DNA of 64,000 nucleotides. Source: Punctularia strigosozonata HHB-11173 SS5. Its lineage: Eukaryota > Basidiomycota > Agaricomycetes > Corticiales > Punctulariaceae. The notes under the pieces are model-generated. The model was not told where the DNA came from and did no database searches. It saw nothing but the letters and a program-made list of their open reading frames with translations. Shown here piece after piece: positions 1 to 10,604 of the stretch. A program made the position numbers and the translations under genes. The stretch spans positions 1,438,370 to 1,502,369 of the forward strand of contig NW_006767441.1 of the NCBI RefSeq assembly GCF_000264995.1, given 5' to 3'. Every line of letters begins with the position of its first letter. The first letter of the stretch is position 1.

Positions 1-3000
1 AGGGGGAAGACACGGCGCTCCCTTCGAATTGCGCCGCGCGCGGCGTAGCAGCAGCATCTTCGGCGTCTGCCTCGGGAGCGTATAGGCTATGGATATCATG
101 TCCGATGCGCAGGTTCGCCGGCCTGTGCATTTTTCGCACCTTGGACCTCGGGCTCTTCGGGAGTCCGATCCCCGCGACGGAGGAGTCAGACGTGACCTCG
201 GAAAGATAGTCAGGCTGGCTGCCCTCCGGCCTCACCGTGGCGAGCGACTCGCTGGGGGCTAACGAGCCGCCGCGTGTTTTCCAATCTGACTCTTCGACCG
301 CCGTGTGGTCCGTGACTTCCGATTGATGAGGGTCGGCACTTCTGAGCATGGGATCGGCAGCCTCGACCTGTCCCCATCCGCCTTCCCTACTTCGTGTCCG
401 GCGCACGCCGATTTCGGTGCTGAGGGAGAGTTTGGTACGTGCAGCGCCGGCACTGCGATCGGAGGTGGCGGAAGATGAAGTCGAGCTGCGCGCGCGAGGC
501 ATGGAGAAGTTCGGTGCCATAGGAGAGCGGGCCCTGCGGATCGGTACTACGCGACTCGCCGCGTCGGAGTCCCAGCTCTCGCGGCTGGTTAATCCCAGGG
601 ACGAAGCAGACGACTGTGATTCCCGCCGGCTCATCGTTGCATCGGAGGCGTAGCGGTTGTGACCGGACGGTGCGGGGCTGGGTCCTCTTGACACCGACGC
701 TGCCCGTGAGTGGCCTGTCATCAGCGTTGAGGAACTGAGCAGGAGCGGGCGCGGAGCAGCCTTCGGCGTCGGCTTGGGAGCAGCAACTTGGATGCCGGTC
801 AACGAAGAAAGAGATTCCTGCAGGGCCTTGGCTCTGTCGACTAAGCCCCCTTCGGGCTTCGACTCAGGGCTCGTGGGTGATAAGCCGACTGACGATATTG
901 ATTCGGTGCGAGCATGCGGCATCCAACTGTCCCTTGGGGGCCTGAAGAATGATGGACGCGGGGGCGGGGAGTACGTGTCCGAGGACGTCGAGTGTTGGAT
1001 CGGCCGAGCTGGAGACTGGGCGACGCCGGACCAGCTGCTGGATGATTCTGGTCGTCTATCCCAGAGACTGTCCCTCTTGGACTGCGGAGACAGGGGGGGC
1101 TCCGATGCCGTAGAGCTAGGGACCGACTTCAAGTTGACTCCACTACCCCACGCACTCAATGCGCGCGCCCGCCAGTTGGAGCTGACCTTGGCCAGGGTGG
1201 CGGCAGCATCGGATTCCTTCAACTTTGCTGTGTAGTCCCATATCCGCGCGGAGCTCGTAGCAGATGCTGGGCTGTTCTGGGCGGACTCCGGGGTGGGGGA
1301 TGGGGAGGGAGATATTGATGGTGAGCGGGCAGGGGATAGAGGAGATGGAGGCGCTTCCATGGCGCTTTGATTTGTGATGCCTTTCCAGATGGAAGTGGTT
1401 AGGCGAGAGGTAATGCCATTGGAGTTGGAGGCCGCCACAGCTGCCGGCTGAGTAACGGTCGGTTCGGGTTCGGGTTCCGTGGATTCCTCGCTATCCTCTT
1501 CCTCCTCAAATTCATCGTCGATGGGCGAGCTGACCCGGTTTGTGAAGCCGCGCCAGACGGTCTCACGTAGACGGGCACCAAGGCCAACGCTGAGCCCAGC
1601 GCGACGTGCTTTCATTTCTTCTTCTCGTCGATGCGCGAGATCCGAGGCCGTCTGCAGTATTGACTCCACCCCTCCTGCTGCCTCAATTGGATAAAGCTGC
1701 AAGAGCGCCATGCCTTCGGCAAAAGCGTCACCAAGCTCCCAAGCACGCAGAGGAGAAGGAGGAGGAATAGAGGCGTCGTCATTCCAGAGACCAGGAGAAC
1801 GACGGCCTGATTTACCCAACCTATGGATTATTTGAGCGAGATGTCACTCAACAAAATCGGATCTTTACCTGAATAACGGCCCCCTGGCCCGGATTAACAT
1901 GCTTGTACACACGTCGAGGAGGTAGTCCAATCTTGGATTGGAGTCCTTTTCCCTCGCCGTCCGGGTGAAGACCGCATCCCATACGGAAAATACGGATGAA
2001 AGAGGTAATGTATGTGTCAGCAGCGGCGCAAGCCAGCGGCTAGAAGATGTGGATAAGGAAAGGTCCTGAAAGGTAGAGAAATATACGCACTATGAGTAGT
2101 GTGGCAGAGCCGGGTCTAGACCCTTCGCTTGCTAGTGGCTTGTCAGCGAAGTCCCTGATCTCGAGGACAAATGGGCATTCACCAGATTCACAAACAGCTC
2201 TTCGTCAGCCCAGGCCATCCGTTCACCAAACCTCTGCAACGTTAACTTCCCCCCTTCCTCGTCTTCCAATTCAGCGAACTCGCTGATGATGGATTCGAAT
2301 AGCCAGAAGGTATCAGCTTCTGCATGACATACATCAGCTGCCTCAATCTCCTGTACCAGAACGGAGTACAGGGGTACGAGCAGCGAGGCTATATGAGGAG
2401 ACCTGCTCGCGGGGTTCAACGTTGAGTGGATATAGAGGAGCCTGACCAGGGCGGAGTGGTGTTTGGGATGTGCACCGTGAAAGTTGAGGGCTTTGGAGGG
2501 GTGGAGAGTGCGGGAGGTGTTCGCTTGCTCGCCAGAATTAGGTGAAGTCGGGGAGCTCACAGAAATCTCCGGAATTTCCTCTCCTTGCAACCGAATTTCA
2601 GGAGTCCCTAACGGCGCGGAGTCCTTCGCGTCCATTGCGGTGATTTTTTCGAGGCGGTCGTCCAATGCCGCCGAGCACTCGATGTGTTCCGGACACGTCG
2701 GATCCAAGGGGCACAATGTGGAAGATTCGGGTTCATCTTCCAGCTCCAAAAAAAGGCTGCCTGGGACTCTTGATATGTCCTTGGACGCGTCCAGCAACGA
2801 TTTGTCGAGAGACGCTAACGGAGAAGAAGGTGGCGGGAGCTTCGTGAACGGCTCCAATAGGCGTCGAACGAGGTCCTGTATAACAAGTTAGCGACACTCA
2901 CAGGACACAAAGGTGACCGCACATAATAGCTATCCCGCTGTTTGGAGGCTTCCACATTCCATGCAGTTTTGAGAGCTGGCAACGTCCCGAAGGCGAGTCT

Positions 3001-4039
3001 GACGGATCATTGAGAACAGCTTGGAGAGTACAGAGAGTACATGAACCCGCATACCTCCATATACGAGGCCGGAGCCAAGGCGGGTGACCGGGAATACCTT
3101 GTATCTAACTTAGCTCCATGCGGCACAAAGAAGACAGGGGGTCATACCCAAATCGCACAAGGATCGAAGCCGGGCCAAGTCCACCACCAACGTCGGAGAA
3201 CCAGGATCGAGGAGTTCGGACAGTGCCGTCAGCCTGCGCGGCGTTAGTGAAGCCACGAGAGAGCTATGTTTAGACTTGCCTCTCGTGAGCACGCATTGCC
3301 GGTTTCCATTCCACTCCGTACGCGCTGGCAATGCTCACAAGGAAATCGTCCAGTCGCGCTGCCGTCGGCGGAGGAGCCGCAAGAGCCCCTAAGATCTGCA
3401 AATGGTGTGAGGAGGATGAGTAATTTGGACAGTGCATAGCGTACTTGGGGGGAGACATATGCATCGTGGTTTCCTATGGCGGAACGCGTAAAGTCGAGGC
3501 CTAATCGTTGCGCAAGTAGGTTACTGGTAACATGAAGGTCTGATTTCAGTCAGTGGGGTTCTTCGATGAGGAAGTCGCGCAATTGCCTTTAGACTCGTCA
3601 TAATGATTCGCGGTATATATGATACTGGAAGCAGCTTCGATTAAGGACGGGCTAGGCGGGGAGCTATGGGGTGTGACAGGGTCTGTCAGCAGCAGACGGG
3701 GTCATACACAAAGTACCACGCACTTGTTCTCCAGCTCACTAAAGTGCTCCAGGATGACACCTATGTGCATCTCCAGCACCTGCAACAAAACTTCGAGTGC
3801 ATCTTCGCGAGCGAGCTTTTGGGCCTTCGTCCGTGCTAGCGCGACCTGGCCTTGCTGCAGGAGCGTAGCGATGTCCCGTCGGGTAATTTGACCTTGCGAG
3901 TCCTTCTTGTCCTGAAGCTGACCAAGGCGCTGGGCGGTGAGCCTTAACTGTGCCTTTCATAGACATCAGCAAGAGCACAGCGCACAAGCACAAGCTTTAC
4001 TTTAACTCTCGTTGCATCCCACGTCGAGGTAGCAGACAT
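1..4039 (-). CDS. IST1 domain-TBC (Rab-GAP-like) domain fusion protein, 3' end outside window
   Basis: Exons on the minus strand: 4039-4001, 3947-3724, 3663-3587, 3539-3445, 3395-3280, 3233-3148, 3097-3055, 2998-2923, 2875-2183, 2131-2091, 2039-1869, 1820 to the edge; the codon phase is consistent throughout. Residues about 10-180 are an IST1/DUF292 fold (ATRVKLRLTAQRL, RRDIATLL, then SIIYTANHYDESKDLHV, AIGNHDAYVSP, ASAYGVEWKP). IST1 regulates Vps4/ESCRT-III on endosomes. Residues about 185-555 are a TBC domain: LRPRIWR, an arginine-finger-like KDISR, HAEADTFWLFE, SYRWLAPLL, WDAVF. The usual YxQG glutamine finger is replaced (NPASRSPHIAS). A Ser/Pro-rich disordered tail of more than 600 residues follows. 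Two introns (3586-3540 and 3279-3234) use GC donors. If the second is retained, an IST1-only protein ends at a stop at 3270-3272. A separate TBC gene starting at the ATG 3296-3294 is the main alternative. Confidence 0.8.
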
Positions 4040-4412
4040 TGGGAAGACGTCGGAAATCGTGTATGCCGTAGCCCTGGGTGTTCTGCAGACGGCAGCACGA
4101 GATTAATGTGGATCGTGTTCCCGACAATTATAGAGTAGCGAAGCAGTCCGTCAAAGAAATAGCATTTGGGAATAAGTCGATGTACTGCGCAGGCACGTTG
4201 TCGTGGACCAGATCACAGCTTGCTCTAGTCATGATGCACAGGTATGAACTGACCACGTCGTGTCACGTCTATTCTGGGACTGTCCTATTGCTGGATTCGT
4301 CACGTCAAAACATTCGCTGGCGACTAAGTACACGAAATGCGGTGAGATACTATACTTCTACATATTTTTTACGAGCATATATTGCGTAAGATAGTCTAAG
4401 ACGCTCAAGCAC
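4040..4412. other. intergenic, 3' end/5' end interval
   Basis: This is the putative promoter of the IST1-TBC gene and the 3' flank of the membrane-protein gene to the right. I see no reading frame with a recognisable family and no repeat. Confidence 0.4.
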
Positions 4413-5690
4413 CTAGAACTGATTGCGTGGCACAGGTCGCGATAATCGGTTGCTCTTGCGATGATTGCTTTGAGTGTCTACACTGGTGAGCGTGCTTCGC
4501 GACGAGTTCGAAGACCGCATCGCGTCGAGTTGCGAGATGTGCGAAGACCTTGGTGGAAGGTTCCTGATGTCCTCCACGGTAAGGACGGTTGCTGAAGGCA
4601 TCGACGCCGCCATAGCAGGAACAACCCCTGACTCAGCGTCTCCTAATGGCTGTTTCCAGCATCGATAGGCCACGTAGGCGAGGGCAGCGGAGTATACGAT
4701 CACTGCGGGCTTTGAATAAGAGGTGATCATTTTAGACTGAAGAGATACTCACGTAGACCGGGTACGATCCAGTTAGCGAGTAGAATATATATGTTGAGTA
4801 GTTCGCAGACGCCCGTGCCATCCGGAGCTAGTCAAGACAAAACGTCAATTATCACGCGTGGCATCAGAATGGAAATAAAGCGCACTCGATTCGTGGCACT
4901 GAAACTTTTGGTCGTGAACCGCGAAAGCCGTAGCAACACCTCGCAGGGATTAGACGAATGCTGGACGAAGGGTGCGCATTTACTCACTTATGTGTGCTAT
5001 CAACAGCAAGAGCATCCGAGCACCATCAAGCCACGGGCGGAATTCCAGAAGGATGCTACGTGTCGACGTCAGCAGCGTGCAAGGGGAAAGCGAGTAAAGT
5101 ACCACGCACAGCGCCGGAAGCATGATAACCGTGATAGTGTTGACCAATATCATAACGAACGCGAATGAGCCTGGTGAATGCATGAGATGTCACGTTCAGA
5201 AGGCATCTGCGACATATCGTACGTTCTGACGTGTCCGACACGTCCCATCGCGCAAATATGAAGACACACAAGAGGATTGTGTATATGAAAGCCAGCATCG
5301 AAACCAGCACTGTCAACGCAATCAGGATCATCATGAGGAAGAATATCGACCGACATACGGAAGCAAATCGTCCTTGCTTTAGTGAATGGCGTAGGTATAG
5401 TGTATGCAGCCATTTCTTGGATTAGACAGGGTCCCGTAAGCGTAGAGAGAACGAGTGCAAATAACAGTGTCGTGTATTGGTACAGGTGCTTGAAAATCCG
5501 TATCCAGACGGCCGACCAGCGTGAACGGGGGAGAGAGTATCTGGGTTTGCTTCAAGCGGGGCCATTTTGAACAGTTCGCGGTCCACGCCTGGAACAAAGG
5601 CGTGAGCTGCTTGACGTTTCGAAGTCGAAGTCCGGGGAGTCGTCAATGCAGGGTCTATTGTACTGCATCGCCACCGCACTGATTGGACCA
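4413..5690 (-). CDS. unrecognised multi-spanning membrane protein (about four TM helices)
   Basis: Read on the minus strand, successive exons give four hydrophobic stretches. The first, near 5390-5500, contains WIRIFKHLYQYTTLLFALVL. The second, near 5260-5340, contains MILIALTVLVSMLAFIY. The third, near 5060-5150, contains LVNTITVIMLPALCVVLY. The last runs near 4640-4790 (LLNIYILLANW, then VYSAALAYVAYRCW). A polar Ser-rich tail ends in RPVPRNQF at a stop at 4413. Introns lie at about 4980-4830 and 4760-4705. The first exon and true ATG are unclear: the ATG near 5576 is out of frame with helix 1, so a splice just before 5550 is likely. The topology resembles fungal MARVEL-like or DUF6533/6534-type proteins, but I see no signature that decides. 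Function unknown. Confidence 0.4.
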
Positions 5691-5699
5691 CATCACGTG

Positions 5700-6099
5700 C
5701 CCTTTATCACTGTCCAGCACGGCCACAGCGTCAGTGCGTTCCTTTTTCTTAGATCTGACTGTCTTTCCGGATTGAGAATGTCGCTGAATCATTCATACTG
5801 TAGTTCGTCGCGTCTGGAAACGCCGAACGATACCCAGGTGTCGCAGTCATGTTCAAAAAGTTCCCACCTCCTGCGGATTAGTAGTGGGCCGACCGGCAAC
5901 GATTCGACCACGATGATACAGTATGTATTGAGGTCGTTAGTGGTGGTATGAGCCCAGTGTTACTCAACATGTTCCAGTATGCCATATTGCCGGCTCAACT
6001 CGAACACAGACCGATCGCTCCTGGTCTCTGCCTTCATTCACCGCCACCACTTTGTTCGAATCTGAGATTCAGGAAGCATGTTGACGTAATTGACGGTCG
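5700..6099. other. intergenic, nothing recognised
   Basis: AT-richer sequence between the membrane-protein gene and the MITE. Short open frames exist on both strands but match no family and have no supporting splice structure. Confidence 0.4.
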
Positions 6100-6101
6100 T
6101 A

Positions 6102-6403
6102 AGATAGGGCTCATCCAAAACCGGAGAGGTCACGTGACATCTTCTCGAGTGAATCGGGATGATGTTGAAATTATACGATGAGGATGCATCTTCAGTAAAA
6201 ATTGCTTCGTCAAGAGCTGTATTATTGCACACCATGGCCCGTGATGTTTTCAGTTCTGACAAACAACGTAGCTGCAAGCAGTAATTTAGCGTTCAAGACA
6301 CTCTCCTGAGCACCGCCACTGGGGGGCTGGAACGCGGAATTCCTGCTCGCCGCAGTGGCGACACGTGACTTCAAGCCTCCCCGGTTTTGGATGAGCCCTA
6401 TCT
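6102..6403. mobile_element. MITE with TA target-site duplication (Tc1/mariner-type, non-autonomous)
   Basis: A 302-bp element with perfect 23-bp terminal inverted repeats: 6102-6124 begins AGATAGGGCTCATCC and 6381-6403 ends GGATGAGCCCTATCT. The dinucleotide TA flanks both ends (6100-6101 and 6404-6405), the expected target duplication for Tc1/mariner/Stowaway-like transposition. Just inside both ends lies a CACGTG E-box-like hexamer (6131-6136 and 6362-6367), so the palindromy extends imperfectly inward. No transposase frame is present. The perfect TIRs suggest a fairly young insertion or strong selection on the ends. Confidence 0.8.
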
Positions 6404-6546
6404 TAAGACGAACCATAGCCCGAAGGCCCGAAATGCCGGGGGTCCGGGGATGACGGAAACGCACAGAATGTCGCGAGAGGCCTCGTTCTTACCGCCACCA
6501 CACCGCAGATATCGATCAACTTCAATCCACAGGCGCACTTGAATCA

Positions 6547-7435
6547 ATGTCTCTACGTACCTTTTCGGCTTTGCTCCTTCATGCGGGGTCGGCAGCGATC
6601 ATGTACTGGGGCTTCGACCAGTTGAGCACCTTGCCGCAGGACAAGTTGATTGTCTCACAGAAGGGTGGTCACCTTCAGTTTCTGACTATACAAGGGTACA
6701 TGGACTTGTTTCGATTTTGTCTGTCGCGCGTGCTTGAGCACTTTCTCTACCAGGTTGGGTGCGGCATTCCTATGCCAGAGTATCAGCGCGCTGTCGGATA
6801 TAATGCCATCAGTTACTGGTGCGTTTGTGCATCGTCTAAATGAATCTTGCGCGCTGACGACCTGGTAGTTCTCGCGAAGCTCAAGCGTAATTTATTCATG
6901 ATCGCGATGCCCGTGCGTCTTTGGGTTTCGGACATCACCAAACTCTGCTGATCCGCTCCCTAAAGATTGCGGTTGTTATATCGTCCATTTACTGGACCCT
7001 TCTGCTACTTTTCCCGGCCCTCATATTACAGCGCGATGCCTCCGAACTCGAACCAACATCTTCGTCCGAGGTACCCGAACTCCTACGGATCCCTGTCAGC
7101 ATGGATCTCGCACTGCATGCAGTTCCCGCGGTGACCCTGCTCTTTGACTTTTACCTATTCGAGACCAAGTTCTCTTCGTACGAAGTGAAACAGCGAGCGA
7201 CCATTGTCGCCGCAACGTGGTGCCTGTGGTACAGCAGCTGGGTCGAGTACTGCGCGAGTTACAATGGCAGCTGTAAGTCGGCCTCAACATCTCACCTTCA
7301 CGCGACTCATCCGATTCCGTAGTCCCGTATCCCTTCCTCACGGAGAACCCATTCCCCGTTCGCTGCGGTATCTACTTCGGCGCATTGGTCCTTGCGCTCG
7401 CGGCTTTCCGTGGTATCAACAGCCTGCACCCGTAA
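6547..7435 (+). CDS. FAR-17a/AIG1-like membrane protein (FAHFA-hydrolase family)
   Basis: Exons 6547-6695, 6754-6818, 6869-6912, 6966-7272 and 7323-7435 give 225 aa. The sequence runs MSLRTFSALLLHAGSAAIMY, GGHLQFLTIQG, KLKRNLFMIAMP, a variable loop, DLALHAVPAVTLLFDFYLFE, WVEYCASYNG and FLTENPFPVR, and ends GINSLHP. This is the full AIG1/FAR-17a (androgen-induced) fold with about six TM helices. Human AIG1 and ADTRP hydrolyse fatty-acid esters of hydroxy fatty acids with a Thr/His pair; here the candidate Thr is in FLTIQG and the candidate His in LALHAVP. Membrane location is expected from the hydrophobicity. It lies about 290 bp upstream of the Hv1 gene on the same strand; whether they are linked in function is unknown. 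Confidence 0.88.
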
Positions 7436-7727
7436 GAGGGTGTTCAAGCGAATTTCTCATTTGTTTGTTTTGCCCAACAGTAGATACATATGACATCTCG
7501 GTGTACTCCTACGTGCCTTGCAAGTCAATGTGTGAGGAGACCCGCAGCCGTGATATTAGTTAGTCCACGCGTCATAGCAGCGGTATCTATTCTTGTAACA
7601 GCCATGCTGCCAGGCTGCTTTTGACTGCCTTCTTCCCCTTGCCTCTGTATCGGTGATACATTGCAGGTTGAACTGCCACCTGAGAGCTATTCAATAAATC
7701 CTCGACGCACTCCTAGTCGCTCGAAGA

Positions 7728-8660
7728 ATGTCCGGCCTTGAAGCTGAGCCTCTTCTGCCTCGGAGTGAATACAACCCGGAACGGGGCGATGGGGAAGCGA
7801 AAAGCAGATACAAGCGCTGCAGACGATGGACTGCGGAGACACTTGAGGCCTCTCGAATGCACAAGTTCATCATTGCCTTGGTACCGGGACTACATCTGTT
7901 GCTTATTCCTTCGACGCACTCACGCTCTGATGACAGATCGCCATAGACGCATCGTGCGTCTTAACTGACCGTTGAGTCTGCGTCTTCCATCATCACACGT
8001 ACACCGACGAGATTGCTAACTCCATGTTGCAGTCGCCTACACCATACTCTCGCCCACCTGTACCCCAGTGGATGGTGGAGACTCCCCCGCCTGGCTGAAC
8101 ATCACCTCGCAGATCTCGCTCGTCATCACCCTCCTCTTCGTGCTCGAAATACCGCTCACGGTCTGGGCACTCGGATGGAAGAATTACTGGCCATTTGGTC
8201 CCGTGCCGCACGCAAGCCTGCACTTTTTTGATGGGGTCATCATCATCACGACGTTCGTGCTGGAGGTGGTGCTTCGAGGGAAGGAGAGGGAGCTTGCCGC
8301 CCTGTTGGTGATTTTGCGTTTGTGGCGACTTGTGAAGCTCGTAGGAGGCGAGTGCCTATTGGGATACAACTTGACGACGTTGTGCGCGTGCTGACTCTCG
8401 TTTGTTTGCCAGGTGTTGCGGTTGGCGCTGGTGAGATTCAGGAAGACAATGCAAAGCATCTCGCAGAGACGAGAGTCGCGCTGAGAGAGGCGAACGAAAG
8501 GCTGCGCCGCGTTGTAGAAGAAAACCAACAGCTACAAGCGCAATTGCGTGCCTATCAGCAGAATTCACTGCCCGCCTCTGACGCAGACAAAACACCAACG
8601 GGGACGGGCGTTTCAAAGAACTTAGTCGACGATGACGCGGATGATACCCCATGGCGTTAG
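7728..8660 (+). CDS. Hv1: voltage-gated proton channel, Hv1 type
   Basis: Exons 7728-7880, 7937-7970, 8033-8347 and 8413-8660 give 249 aa. The protein is a lone voltage-sensor domain followed by a coiled coil, the plan of Hv1. By alignment with human Hv1, D55 in AIDAS matches selectivity-filter D112, D62 matches E119, E101 (FVLEI) matches E153, D129 (FFDGV) matches D174, and E140 (FVLEV) matches D185. S4 reads LRLWRLVK: R158, R161 and K164 sit where human has R205, R208 and R211, so the third gating Arg is Lys. Residues about 175-215 form the cytoplasmic dimerisation coil (ETRVALREANERLRRVVEEN). The third intron (8348-8412) uses a GC donor (GAG/gcgagt); splicing at the nearby GT destroys the coil. 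It should export H+ across the plasma or an inner membrane on depolarisation. Fungal Hv1 channels are established in other species. Confidence 0.9.
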
Positions 8661-9002
8661 CAATGCGATGAATCGAGATTGCCTTCGTAATATTGCAGAT
8701 GCTTCGATTGTTTAGGAATCATGCACAGGAACTATCTACGCTACAAATGCAAACGGAACCCAATACTTGAACAGAATATGTGCTACAAAATGGGTATTAC
8801 AAAGAATGTGTTAGTAGGCAACAGTAGTTGTATGATGTTGGTGGCGATAAATTAGTAGCGTCAACGCTGTGATAGGGTAAGGATACCACTGTTGTTAATG
8901 TGATGCAATGTTCCTGCGAGCCGGATTGAAGGAGAGCCAAATGCGTAGGGTACGCGTCGCCTTTATGGCACAATGAAACCAAGTGGCCGTGAACGCACGT
9001 CG
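8661..9002. other. convergent 3' intergenic region
   Basis: Lies between the 3' ends of the Hv1 gene (+) and the membrane-protein gene (-). It presumably holds both polyadenylation regions. No gene or repeat seen. Confidence 0.5.
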
Positions 9003-10604
9003 CTATACGTGACTGACCACTGACGACTGCGAAGAGCTGACAGTTGTTGGGCTGTGGACGTTCCAACCTCTTTTGGCCTGCACTTCTTTCCACTCCGCAA
9101 GATTCGTTCCCTTATCAGAGTCGGGCTTCGAGAGGGGCTTCGGCGAGGTCGAGTTCTTCACGATGCTACCAGCACCAATCGAGCTCCCCACGGCGCCGAC
9201 CCAGTTGCTGATCGTCCCGCCCGTCGGGATGGGCTTGTCCTCGTCCAGCACCTTCTCCGGAAACTCGCTGATATGTCTAGTCTCCGATGGTTGGCGGGAG
9301 TGCGGTGGACGTGGGACAGCGAGTGGCAGCGACGACGACGACATCATGGCTTCTTCCATCGGGTTGCCGGGTCTGCTGCGCACGACGAGGTCATCGCTCT
9401 GCGCAGTGGAGCTCGGTGTGCCTTGCCTGTCCGGGAGAACGAGGCATGCTTCGTCCGAGCGCGTTTCGAAGCTGAAGCGCGAGTGCACGTGCACCGCCGG
9501 CTCGTGCGCGACGTGTGGCGTCTTCATCTTCGGCGGGACCTTGGGCGCGCCGCCGCCGATCCCGCCGAACGGCGGGTCGACACCACGCCGCGTACGCGCG
9601 TCCTGAGCCCATGGAGGCCGCTCGCCGTGCTCTGAGTGCGAGGAACGGTGGAAGAGTATGGGCGCGTTCGTGCGGTCTTGCTTTTCAATGTCCACGCGGC
9701 TGCCGTTTCCAAGTGCAAGGGTGGTCAATTTCGAGTTAGAGGGGGCGGTGCTACTGTAGAGCGAGGGCTCGGGGCTGGCGCCAGCATAGCGCTGGGTGGC
9801 AGTGGTGGTGGGCATGCGTGGCGTGTAAATGCGGGCGCGCGGGAGGCTGAGTGGAGAACCGTAAGCCTCGGGTGGGGGAGGGGCGACCAAGCCCTTGGGA
9901 GAGGAGGGAGTGAGAGTGCCACGAGGTGCTGGCGCGTTGAACCAGGGGACGTGGAAGATGCTAGTATACATGAGTCCGGGAACGCGGTCTACGTGTACGG
10001 CGACGACGGCCAGGAGCGTCAGGAAGTATGCAAGTTCTGGAGACGGCAATAGAGAGTCAGACTCGCACAAAGGAGTGCAACGAACATGAGACTGACGTGC
10101 GGTGGTTGCTGTCCACGCTGTTGGCAATAAGATGGTAGAAGATGCGCAGACTCCCCAAGGAGCTGCTGGTCTGCAGAAGACGGGAGGCCCATTGATCGTG
10201 GCGTCCACAGCAGCCGCAAGTTGCATGATACTCATGGTGGCAGCCCAGAGAAGCTCAACTTGCACCAGGGCTGTAGGTGACGTTAAGAATATCACCGGAC
10301 TATATGCGCTATATCCAGAGGATGATTGAGCAAATGACGACGGAAAGGTAAAGGTAGACGCGTACGCAATAAGCAGGAGAAACGTGATGAGGGCATTGAC
10401 TAGGACAAAGACGGATGCTCCAGGCAGCGTGTGGTTGAGGGATGAGATGCTTCCGATGTTCCAGAACGCGAAAATGAGGGAAAGGAGGTTGATCCAGAAC
10501 AGAATAGCTGTAGGCCTAGTCAGTGTCTTCGACAAGTATGGGAGAGACAAGCACGCACCGAAAAAGACAAAACGCGTTATGATGAAAGGGTTGTGGCGGG
10601 ACAT
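9003..10604 (-). CDS. four-TM (MARVEL-like) membrane protein with long disordered tail
   Basis: The start is at MSRHNPF (ATG 10604-10602); an upstream in-frame ATG at 10712 is less likely because the MSRHNPF exon is followed at once by an intron (10558-10508) and the first helix. Hydrophobic helices occur at FIITRFVFF, ILFWINLLSLIFAFWNIG, VFVLVNALITFLLLIAYA, VELLWAATMSIMQLAAAVD and LAYFLTLLAVVAVHV. A second intron is likely at about 10090-10032 (gtcagt ... ctccag). After the last helix come about 300 residues rich in Ser, Pro and Thr with no fold, ending SSQSSVVSHV. The spacing of the helices resembles MARVEL proteins of fungal plasma-membrane domains, but no MARVEL signature residue decides. 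Function unknown. Confidence 0.6.
   Translation of the reverse strand: MSRHNPFIITRFVFFGACLSLPYLSKTLTRPTAILFWINLLSLIFAFWNIGSISSLNHTLPGASVFVLVNALITFLLLIAYASTFTFPSSFAQSSSGYSAYSPVIFLTSPTALVQVELLWAATMSIMQLAAAVDATINGPPVFCRPAAPWGVCASSTILLPTAWTATTARQSHVRCTPLCESDSLLPSPELAYFLTLLAVVAVHVDRVPGLMYTSIFHVPWFNAPAPRGTLTPSSPKGLVAPPPPEAYGSPLSLPRARIYTPRMPTTTATQRYAGASPEPSLYSSTAPSNSKLTTLALGNGSRVDIEKQDRTNAPILFHRSSHSEHGERPPWAQDARTRRGVDPPFGGIGGGAPKVPPKMKTPHVAHEPAVHVHSRFSFETRSDEACLVLPDRQGTPSSTAQSDDLVVRSRPGNPMEEAMMSSSSLPLAVPRPPHSRQPSETRHISEFPEKVLDEDKPIPTGGTISNWVGAVGSSIGAGSIVKNSTSPKPLSKPDSDKGTNLAEWKEVQAKRGWNVHSPTTVSSSQSSVVSHV

Noticed and set aside
3110-3331. A separate minus-strand gene starting near 3331 that would begin the TBC protein
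   Set aside because: The start would be TTG, and the frame overlaps IST1 coding sequence; the GC-AG splice explains the region without it. An ATG start at 3296 stays possible and is noted with the fusion.
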